Positions 54,943 through 64,000 of a stretch of DNA of 64,000 nt are shown in pieces. A model generated the notes under the pieces. It saw nothing but the letters and a program-made list of their open reading frames with translations. It was not told the origin of the DNA and did no database searches. The stretch comes from Varanus komodoensis (lineage: Eukaryota > Chordata > Lepidosauria > Squamata > Varanidae). Position 1 is the first letter of the stretch. Each line of letters opens with the position of its first letter. The position numbers were made by a program, and so were the translations under genes. The stretch covers positions 20,541,407 through 20,605,406 of the forward strand of contig NW_025336481.1 in assembly GCF_004798865.1 (NCBI RefSeq), given 5' to 3'.

Positions 54943-55589
54943 AATGTGTGTGTTGTTTGTCTGAAATAATGTTCAGGCCACCCTTCAGTGGAACTTCCGG
55001 GGCAGCATGGACCAGAACAATAAGGCACATGCATACACCCATATGCTAACAGTAAAACAATGACAATCAAATCTCTAGAAGAGCAGAAAGCAGCATTTCG
55101 AAACAAACAATGTTCAGTGGAATGGATAAAATGGATTATGCTTATTATTATTAGGGCAAACTGTCAGAAATCATAAGAGATTGTTCAACTCTGAATGCCA
55201 CTATCCTAATTCCAGAAACAAACACTCTCATAATCTTTTGTAGTTGCTAAAGATGGAAGTCCTGAGAGACCCATCTCCTTAAAAGTGTGACAGCCTACGC
55301 CCTCGGAAGCAGTCATGAAATCCATTATGAAAGAGACAAAAGTGAAATGAAGCTGAAGGGTCAAAGCTGTGTTTCATTTCCAAACATGACAAAACAGCTG
55401 GCTAGAATCAGGATAAAATGAAATCATTTTCTCTAGACACAAATGTAAGTCTTTCCCCAGCAACGAAATATTTGAGCCAATGCCTGAAAGGAAAGAGCAT
55501 ATGGCACTTATCCCCACATTTACCATGCACTGTCTGAAGTGAGAGCCTGGTCATGTCAAATTAGGTACATGCAAATGATGCTACAAATA
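54943..55589. other. unassigned sequence, possibly constrained part at 55270-55470
   Basis: Unique-looking sequence with no repeat signature. See the finding on candidate conserved noncoding stretches. Confidence 0.35.
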
Positions 55590-55722
55590 CCTGTAACACT
55601 CATTAAAAAAACCTGCATTACCTGCTTTACCCTTGCAACAATTTTGTGAAATATTGTTTCCATTTTACAGACTGGGAAACTGAGAGCAGTCTGCAGTAAC
55701 TGCAAACAACTGGTGCTGGGGA
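55590..55722 (-). repeat. MIR-like SINE, old, central part
   Basis: 'cttgcaacaattttgtgaaa', 'ttccattttacagactggga' and 'aactgagagcagtc' match the MIR/CORE-SINE central region read on the complementary strand. Both ends are lost. Confidence 0.7.
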
Positions 55723-56639
55723 TTTATTGAATAACTCAAAGCCAAAGTAAATGGAACATTAAATGCATCGTTGCATTTACCATGCAGGTTGTTTGCAGGG
55801 AGAGGAGAATCTCAACATAAGAAACGCTGTCCTTGAGTGGGTTGAATATGTGGTCCCAGTCATTGTTTATAAAAACTGTCATGCCCCTCTGAATCCCAGC
55901 AAAGTGAGTTGGGCTCCGTGGCAGAAATGAGGGCATTGCATGAAAATCTTCCAAAATGAAATCGTGAAGCTGTTTCCTCTTTGGATTGAACAGAGCCTCC
56001 AAAGGACCCACATTCCTTCCTGGCCCTACTTAAAAGAGCTCACACATCTGGGACAGCAAGGGATGAAAAGAAATGAGACATTGGCTGCTTTTGTGTGTGC
56101 AGTTTTTGCTGACTGCTCATGAACCACATGCTCAGATGAAGCTTCACTGCAGCAGAAGGGAGAGTGGAATCTTTGATCTAGTTTCCCATGTGCCAGAGCA
56201 CAGTGGCCACTTTGTCTGTCCAAGGCTCTTTTCTTTCCTCCCACTTACTCTTTCTGTAGTGCTAGAAGAGCAGCAATGAACCATCCTCCTCCTCGCTCTC
56301 CTGCTCGTTAACTGAAGTGCAGCTTCTTGTTTCCGTGGGGGAAGGACTTGAAGGGCTGCAGGCAGGCTGGCTGTGAGCAGAACTGAGGCCGGAGGCCAGC
56401 TTTGCTGCCTGTCATTTTGCTTGCTGTAATTTGGGCTTCAAATGCTTTCCCCACCTAACCTTTTTTTCCTTTTTCCTTTTCCTTTTTGTCATTTACTATC
56501 TTTGAGGCTCAGATGATTGTTCCCCCTTGAATCCACTCCTTTCAATAGCCCCTCTTTGCCTCAGGTTTTGTAAGGGGCAGCATGACAAAGGTGTACAGGA
56601 TCTTATATAAATATTAAGATAAATAGATAAATAAATAAA
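55723..56639. other. unassigned sequence, no gene seen
   Basis: No element recognised. A (TTTTCC)n-like stretch occurs at 56460-56490 and (ATAA)n-like text at 56620-56638. Confidence 0.4.
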
Positions 56640-57100
56640 AATTATGCATAGTGTGGAGAAGGTAGATGAGGAGATACTCTCCTCCCTCTTCCATAACACT
56701 AGAACCCAGGGCTATCCCAGGAAGCTGATCCATGGGAGATCCAGGAGAGATAAAAGGAAGTCTATCTTCGCACAGTATACAGTTTGATGATGGGATGCAC
56801 TTCCAGAAAATGTAGTGAGGGCTACTCATGCGGGCAGCTTTAGAAGGGGGGTTGGAAAATTCATGGAGAAGAAGGCAGTGAATGGCTACTAGTCCTGAGG
56901 GCTACATGCCATCTCCAGGATCAGAGGCCACATGCCTATGTGCACCAGGTGCTGGGGAGCTTGAGCAGGTGGATGCTGTTGCTCTCACATCCTGCTTCTG
57001 GGTTTCCTGTGGGCAGCTGGCTTGCTGCTGTATGAAGACAACGTTGGACTGGATGGGCTTTTGGTCAGATCCAACAGAGCTCTTCCTATGTTCTTATGTC
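56640..57100 (+). mobile_element. CR1/L3-type LINE, ORF2 C-terminus plus 3' UTR
   Basis: The start encodes IMHSVEKVDEE and LFHNTRTQGYPRKLIHGRSRRDKRKSIFAQ-type text, the segment after the CR1-clade reverse transcriptase (VYKIMHG...NTRxxG...FRxDKRKYFF). 'gcagctttagaaggggggtt', 'aaattcatggagaagaaggc' and 'tgaatggctactagtcctga' then form the end of the ORF and the 3' UTR, and the tail is 'cttcctatgttcttatgtc'. Same family as the minus-strand copy at 17031-17640. 5'-truncated at about 56640. Confidence 0.85.
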
Positions 57101-58515
57101 TCCTGTACCTGTCATCTTCACAGTCCTGTATATTCTTCACCCATCGTCCTTTAAGGGTTTTGAGATCAAATCGCCAACTTTTCTATTTTTATTTGAAAGC
57201 AGACATGGCGAAAAGGGAGAGAGCTTTGGCATTAAGAGAATTCTTTACTCCTTCCACTACCAGACAATATCCTTTTTCTATTGTCTCCTACACATTTTTT
57301 CCAGTGCCACAAAAAGGTCTATCTTGATATTGGACATGTCATGGGAAAGGTTAAATACTGTCTCCTGGTAGTACAATCCCGATCCAATCTGAAAGAGAGA
57401 TTTTGCTTTTAATTAAAAATAGAACCATGTAAAGGTGATAACTGACCTACCATATATCATGGAGTTGTCCTGTTTTCAAGACTCTTTTCCCTCCCTTCTC
57501 CCCTACTGATCCATTTGTTACCAAAAAGCTCAGCCATCATGATGTTTTCACACATATTTGTGTTGGCAATGCCTTGTGTCTTGTCTAATATCTGTCACAT
57601 GTTTTTGTTCTTGGAAAAGCTATATGGACCAAAGCCTCATAGAGGGCAAATGGTCCTGATGCTTGTATACTAGGTACCTGCCTCCATCATAATTAAAGTT
57701 CATGTTCTCTGTGTCCTCTGTGCTAAGTGATCTTTTAAGAGTGCTCTTGCATGGGTAGGCAAACAGTGTTGCATTCAGATGTCACAACAAGCAACACTGT
57801 GTGATTTCCATGCACCCCCACACCAGATCACTGGAGCAGCTCTTACATCAGCAACTTCCTTCAGGGGCTCTGTGGTAGCTGTATATCAGGAGCATGGAAA
57901 CCATGATGCCAGGTTCAGACAACCAGAGAAACCATGGTGAAGCATGGAAACCATAGGAGATATTCTTTCTTATCATGGTTTCTAAAACAAAAAATGAAAT
58001 ACCATGACCAAATTTAGGATATGGATGTGTGAGGAATCAGTTTTGGGGGTGGTAACCCATTGGGCTTGGCTCCCCGGACTCTGGTTTGCTTTGCTGCAGC
58101 CCTGAATCCAAGTTCATGGTACGTATGCCTAGCATTCATGTGTAACTTGCCAGGCATGAGACCCCATGCAACTGCAGAATTTGAAATGGAAGAAGGTTGT
58201 CAATTGGACAACCTCAATTCTGTGAATGTTTGTGGACTTCTCAACTTGGCTCACTTTTAAAGATGAGACTGAGCATAAGAGGAAGTCCATGAATGCTAGA
58301 AGGACAGAATCCACTGAGCTGCAGCCTGACACAACAGATGATTCTAGGCAAGAAACATCTGAGGCTTTTCATGAGAACTCACGCAGGGGGAACTTTGGAT
58401 CAATGCAAAGCCCTTCCTGATTTCCAGGTCAACATTACAGTCAAGGAAGTAGCCTATCCACTAGTCTTAGTGAGAAATATGGCTCAATCCTGAAATATTC
58501 TCACCTTGATAGATC
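57101..58515. other. unassigned sequence, no gene accepted
   Basis: About 1.4 kb. Text near 57895-58010 with repeated 'ggaaaccat' and 'aaccatggt' words may be a decayed foldback element. Open frames up to 101 codons are not supported. Confidence 0.35.
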
Positions 58516-59464
58516 AGCAAATTAAAACACTGCTTCCACCCCCCGTCTTTTTATTTTTTTTAACAGAACATAAATACATACAATTGAAATACAAATACAT
58601 ATCAAAATATATCAATAATGTTAACATCTAAAACCCAACTAATAACTAAAAATAACAATGAACACCATGCACCCGCTCGACAGGAGACCAGTTAATACCT
58701 CCATTTCACTTCATGTATTGAAACAATTAACAGTATATAATGTACTTTAGTTATACCCATATACCCTCCAAAAAATCATATGTTCTTGATTAGGTTTACA
58801 GCCATTCCCTTCCATCAGTACTGCTTTTACAAAATCTTCCCATATTTCATTATATTTATTTGCTTTTATTATCCCTTTTTGATTTTCATTTCTGTTATCA
58901 ATTTATCATTAACAAGCATATTCCATATTCATTATACCATTCATTCCTTTGTATAACCCAATTCTGTTTCCAGTAATTAACCATTACTAACCTGGCTGCC
59001 ATTATCAAATTTAGAATCAATTCTTTCTTAACTTCATTTATAACTTGTTTTTCAATCAACAATAACACAATTCTTGGTGACATTTCTAAATCTATGTCTA
59101 GAATTTCTCTAATTTCATTAAACACCATAGCCCATATATTTTGTATAATATCACAGTCCCACCACATATGTTTGTAAGTTCCAAACTCTTTTTCACATCT
59201 GCAACAAATATTAGGATATTTATCATCAATTTGGTTTAACTTAACTGGTATTAAATACCATCTCCATATCACTTTATAGCCATGTTCTTTCATTCTAACT
59301 GACATATTCTTACATACTCTTCTATTCCAACTATTCTTCCAGTCCTCATCTTTTATTTCACCTACATCCATTTCCCAAATTGATTTTAAACTTTTTGTCT
59401 GATTCCCCTAATTCTATTAATATTTTATAAATTTTAGCAATTCTAGCAAATTAAAACACTGCTT
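58516..59464 (-). mobile_element. L1 LINE, 5'-truncated, with 20-bp target site duplication
   Basis: The inserted sequence 58536-59444 (909 bp) is flanked by a perfect 20-base duplication, AGCAAATTAAAACACTGCTT, at 58516-58535 and 59445-59464. On the minus strand a 157-codon frame (59371-58898) gives the L1 ORF2 C-terminal domain: KHMWWDC with upstream CCRCEKE (a CxxC...H...C zinc-knuckle-like group), then NLIMAARLVMVNYWKQ and W-rich text. It continues in another frame as ANKYNEIWEDFVKAVL. The plus-strand left edge holds the complement of an A-rich 3' end, separated from the duplication by 12 bases (CCACCCCCCGTC). EN and RT are missing. The intact duplication suggests a fairly recent insertion. 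Confidence 0.96.
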
Positions 59465-59887
59465 GATAATCAATGGGAATGCGCAGAAATCTTTTCAGGG
59501 GCAGGGGCAAAGTTGCATTTCAATATGACATTGTAAGTAGGGTACCTAGTGTACAGCCCTGCAACACACCTGTTCACTTTTCTTGCACGTGCTCTTTGTT
59601 GCTTAGCATGGCTTTCCTAGATCCTGGAACTGAGCAGCACCAATGCAGAAGAGCATTAGATCCAAAAAGCATCATGAGCTCAAAACAAACAAACAGTTTT
59701 TGGGAGTGAGAGATTAAAAATACAAAACCTAAGAGCAAGAGAAAACAACACACAAACACATCACAACCATCTTAAGGATATCACATTGTACATTTCATGA
59801 TACCGCTGCTTTTATTGCAACACTGACAACTTCACAGGGTTCCTCCTGGAATTATTTCCTTCATCTTGGAAACGTCAGGAACAAATA
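59465..59887. other. unassigned sequence
   Basis: Nothing recognised. Confidence 0.35.
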
Positions 59888-59998
59888 TTCCCAACCTAGT
59901 GGTGTCCAGATGTTTTGGACTGCAACCCTGCTAATCAAGCTGGCTGGGGTTGGTTGGGGTTGAAGACCAAAACATATGAAGGGCGCCAGGTTGGGAAA
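59888..59998. mobile_element. foldback MITE, family A, well preserved
   Basis: The left arm 'cccaacctagtggtgtccag' with 'atgttttggactgcaacc' and the right arm 'agaccaaaacatatgaaggg' with 'cgccaggttggga' form about 35-base inverted repeats around 'agctggctggggttgg'. Confidence 0.85.
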
Positions 59999-62900
59999 GC
60001 AACTGTAGAAGGCAGCAGTGGGTCTATGGGCAATGAAAGATGGAATGGATATGCCAGGTCAGGGTTTAGGGTTCTAGAAGGATCAGGACTGCTCACTTCA
60101 GCTTTCACAATTGTTATCAGACATTTTGCATCAGCTAACACTGCAACTTTTGAATGGGTTGAATTTTGAACTACAGGGATGTTGTTTTGGAACCACATAG
60201 TTTTTCTTGAGCAGTGCATTTTGTGTATAATTGTGCATTTAAAGAAATGGTAGAGCAGGCCTCTGAGTAATTAGTAGCCAGGTTATAGCTTTGTTTTCAG
60301 TAAGTAGACCTGGTGACCAAACAATGCCTTTCCACCTACAGCTGACACTTACCCACCTCCAGTTCTTTCCATGACTCTTTTTACCCCTGCAATGGACCTT
60401 TGAGACTCTGGGCCAAAGAATGTTACAGGGCTGAATAATAAAGTTAACCCTGGCAGACAAGAGGGCAACATCAGACCCACTCAGCTTGCAGCTAGGCTTG
60501 TAGCCAGCCTAGATATTCTGGGAGATGCTAAGCAAATAGAAGACAAAATTGTGAACTGGCAAGAGCCAATGGTGGCAGTTTCTCTTAAAGCTATATGCAA
60601 CCTCTTCTATCTCTCAAAAATTGCACTGCTGGCATTAATCAGCATCACAGCCACATCTGCACTCCCCCAAAAAACCAGCAACTCCGTAACTTTCCTTGAG
60701 CCCAAGCTCTTCTTAAGACAATCAAGGATCGCTTCCATGAATCACACACCCTCAGACACTGTGCAGCATGGCCCCAGTATCTTCCTGGTACTCAGCCCAC
60801 TGCCAGTTCCTGTCCTCAGTCCCTGATAGTGTCTCCTACTCACTCGCTCACTCACTCTTCCAGGACCAGAGTTTTGCCATCTTCATCTTGCTGTCTAGTA
60901 TGCCCAGTTAGATCTACCACCATGTATACATGGGCCTCCCTCCCTTGCCCCTGTTGCTCCTAGATCCTTATGAGAGTAAAGTGATCTTTCCATTTTCTCA
61001 CCAGAAGCTGAACGCAACTATTGCAAGCTTCATTCTTTTACCAGCCAGAATGGTGATGAATATTCCAGGACTTCACAGTTTTGTTTTGTCACTGCCCACA
61101 GTCTAGAAAAACTTCTTATCTCCCCTAGGAAATCAGATGATCAAGCCAGTTGCTGAACTTGAAACTTATGTCCAGGTTTTAGTGCTCTGCTTTAACAATC
61201 AGGAATGGCTTTTAATTCTGTGCTCTATTCAGAATGGTCCAGACTTATATGCAAAATTAAAATACAGAACTTAAAATCATTTCACACGGTTTAAGTGATA
61301 TTCAAAGCCTAAGTTACTTTACAAATAAACAAAATACCTATCACTAGAGATAAAGCAAAGGGATCACTTTGCTTGGCCAAGAATTCTCTGGAAACCTGCA
61401 CCAAAGACCTCATATAAATGATTGATTCTTCTCTCAGTACAGCCTCCAATGGGATTGGAACAGTCTGCTCTTGTAATTCTTGCCTATTTGACTGGAATCA
61501 CGTCTCACATTTATAAGCACAGATTTGTATAGTCATTTTGGCTTTGAACAAAGAGTAAAAATCTTTCAAACATTTGCTCAAATAAAATGAAAGCTCCTGC
61601 TAGTAACCTGTCAAAGAAAAAAGCCAGGCTATGCAGTGTGTACCTTCTTCTCTTTTGTATTTAGATTGCATCTCAAAGTATCAAAGTGTATTGTGATTTG
61701 ATGATACCTTTATTATTCCTTGTCACCACTGTAACATTTGCATGAAACGATGGACCTCTCACTCGTCTTTCTCATCACCAAAATAGGAGCGGTCCCATTA
61801 ATGCAGCAACGTGCAAGAATATCCTGCATGTGGCTTTTCGTTCCCTTTCGACCAGCTCTACCAGTTTCTTTCACCATAATAACCGCATGACATCACAACC
61901 CCATAAAATGCTGCCGTCTGCCGACCACACCCTCTCGCATCTCAGATTTCGGCATGTTCCTGCAGAGGCCCTTCTCCCTCCTTGTTTCTTTATGCCATTG
62001 CTAGCTCACGCAAAGAGGAGCCTATCGCAAGAGGTGGGCCCCAATCCATCCCTGTGTGATAATCCTTTGCAAGGAAAACATTTCCTCACTAGATTTATGA
62101 ACAGCACTGTAGGGGGCAATAGAGATCTTCAACTGCTGTGAACGCCCTCCCTTACCCACCATATCCCTGGGAGTACAGAAAAGATTTATCGCCCCCCCCT
62201 CCCCGCCCTTCGCACCGTTTTTGGATTTTTGGACCGAGGCAGACCTAACATGTAGAATGGAGGTTCAGCATTACTCCACTCTACCAACAGGGTGATTACC
62301 TCTCTCCCCCAGTTCCAATTCTGAACATCTCACAGCTGCATGACATGCAGAAATTCTATTATGTTTCTCTTCCACTCACATCTCCCTGATGGGGAGTGCT
62401 TCATCTGTGGAATTTCCACTGCTGCTTGTCCTCTTTTTAGTCCTTTAATTTGCAAACAACAGCAATAACAAAAAGGTTAAATTTGTATTATTAAACATAT
62501 TGATACACAGTTATCATTAGCATATCCCCTGATATGACAGCAGGGTGGGTTTAGTTCCTCCATCTCAAATATATATATTAATGTCAGCCTCTAAATCAGC
62601 CCTTCTGCACAAGGCTTTTAATAGCTGTAGCTGCTTTTGGTTTTGTTACAAAACAGAGATCCAACAGAAAGAGCTTTTCCTTTCCTGCTCTTCTGTTATA
62701 TAACTTGTAGGTAAAGCTGTGCTATAGAAGAACCATCCAAATACACATGGAGAAACAATGCTAAGAGAAATAATACCCCATTTTCTCCATTAAAAAACAA
62801 AAAGGCACATGCTCTGGGGAAAAAAGGAGAACTGACAGACCTGTAAATAACAGAAAGCCATCATCAGCACACAATAAAAGCCTCACATAGAAAGCATAAG

Positions 62901-63107
62901 CTTGTGAGTTTCCATCGACATTTGGCTGGCCACCCAGGGAAAGAGGATTCTGGGCTAGGTAAGCCTTTCAGCAAATGCAGCAAGGCACTTCTTGTGTTCC
63001 TGCCATGCCACTGAATGTTGCTAAGAGAGCATCCTGGGAACCTTGGGAGAGCATCCCAAGGGCCAATTGATATGCTGGAGACCACTCCTGCGGCTGTAGG
63101 TACTCAT
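59999..63107. other. unassigned, mostly single-copy-looking sequence; no gene accepted
   Basis: About 3.1 kb with no transposon I recognise, the longest repeat-poor stretch of the window. The parts 61780-62160 (unusually CpG-containing for this window) and 62440-62720 (AT-rich, many homeodomain/SOX/octamer-like words such as TTAATTTGCAAAC) look like possible conserved noncoding elements. The 103-codon frame at 61830-62141 has no recognisable domain. Confidence 0.35.
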
Positions 63108-63275
63108 GCTACATACTCCACGGGAGGTCGTTGAGGCCCCATTGGTGAGGGTGTTCAAAGATAGGCTGGACATACACATGGTGGGCATGTTGTGAGCGGA
63201 GCCAACTGGAGCCGGGGATCAGACTAGATGGCCCAGGAGGCCTCTTCTGACTTGCTCTGTTTCTATGTTTCATAC
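63108..63275 (+). mobile_element. CR1 LINE 3' end, about 165 bases
   Basis: 'gtgagggtgttcaaagatag', 'gctggacatacacatggtgg', 'gatcagactagatggcccag' and 'cttgctctgtttctatgttt' are the last part of a CR1 3' UTR. It extends further upstream than the solo ends at 18858 and 48408 and shows the 'FKDRLD'-like remnant of the ORF end. Confidence 0.87.
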
Positions 63276-64000
63276 AACCTTCAGAAGAGAACGCTAAGAT
63301 CTGATCCCTCTCACCACTCCCTTGCTGCTGCCATGGAAAATCCACACTGCCTGCTTTCAGGGAGGGTGATGGTGAAAGCGGGTGGAGAGGAAGCAGGGAG
63401 AGGAGAGGCCAGGATCCAAAGGAGCCCATGGCCTCTTGTTTGCGCAGCCCCACTGGCCAGCAGGAAATACGCTTTTTTGGGTGTAGGAACCCACCTAGCT
63501 GAATGTGTTGTTCATGTCACTAAGGGGATGCAAGGTGGTCCTTCCAAGACATTTCACTGAAAATGACTCTGCCTGATCTTGGGCTCTTTACTATGGATAG
63601 AGAATTGGAGGATGTGTTGGCCTTTCCTCTTCCCTTAATATGTTGACCCCCTAAGGAATGACTGCCTTCTCTGGCCAGAGTTGTCTCCTGCACTGTCACA
63701 GTTTCTTTCGTACAGCAGTGCCCAGCCACAGGCCATGAGCCTGCCTGGGATCCCCTCCAATCTTCTGGAGTTACCCATAAGACCATCCCTCCTCTCTGGC
63801 CCCACCCCTTTCCCTTCCTGCCAGTAATTGCTGGTTTGTCGATTTGCTTCTGTGTGTGTTTCCCAGCCCCAGGGATGATCTACACGGGGGATTTTTGCCA
63901 GCATTGCAGTGCCTGACTCACTGGCATGCGAGTCCCCAAACTGACTTCCTTGCACTGTTTTGGCCATTATTTCCCAAATTTCTGCAAATGAATCACAATG
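63276..64000. other. unassigned sequence, no gene seen
   Basis: No element recognised up to the window end; overlapping frames of about 110 codons on both strands are not supported. Confidence 0.4.

Noticed and set aside
1-64000. Endogenous retrovirus, LTR element or Polinton remnants
   Set aside because: No LTR pair, gag, pol, env or capsid text was recognised anywhere; the only reverse transcriptases are CR1, RTE and L1 types.

Overview
The window looks like intergenic or deep-intronic DNA of a squamate reptile (lizard or snake). The reasons are the mixture of CR1 and CR1/L3-type LINEs, BovB-type RTE elements, a short L1 fragment, tRNA-headed SINEs, MIR-like SINEs, and several short foldback DNA-transposon families, all on a unique-sequence background of ordinary vertebrate composition. 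I could not fix the genus. I found no protein-coding host gene, no functional RNA gene and no CRISPR. The many short open frames have no recognisable domains or splice structure, or are shadows of transposons. I saw no retrovirus or LTR element.

Layout. 0-10 kb: weak SINE remnants, an L2-like repeat abutting a CR1 LINE with readable reverse transcriptase (2.1-3.5 kb), a tRNA SINE (6.2 kb) and a hAT-type MITE with an 8-bp target duplication (7.6-7.9 kb). 10-25 kb: a tRNA SINE, a CR1/L3-type LINE tail (17.0-17.6 kb), CR1 3' ends, an internally deleted CR1 (22.9-23.6 kb) and a BovB fragment (24.1-24.5 kb). 25-44 kb: mostly unassigned sequence with SINEs, a foldback MITE with a perfect 8-bp duplication (32.6 kb), a GC-rich stretch (38.8-39.5 kb), L2-like repeats and a second RTE fragment (42.9-43.4 kb). 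44.4-45.2 kb: a degenerate tandem array containing the only assembly gap. 45-51 kb: more SINE and CR1 pieces. 51.7-54.1 kb: a nested pile ending in the most striking structure here. 58.5-59.4 kb: a 5'-truncated L1 with a 20-bp target duplication. 59.5-64 kb: mostly single-copy-looking sequence, including stretches that could be conserved noncoding elements.

The main candidate for something undescribed is 52245-54119. Two direct copies of a roughly 400-bp hAT-type MITE enclose six head-to-tail copies of a ~178-bp satellite unit carrying telomere-like CCCTAA motifs. The whole block, but neither MITE alone, is flanked by a perfect 8-bp duplication, CCTTAGGT. This is the signature expected if two MITEs moved a piece of satellite DNA together as a composite (macro) transposon into an older BovB fragment.
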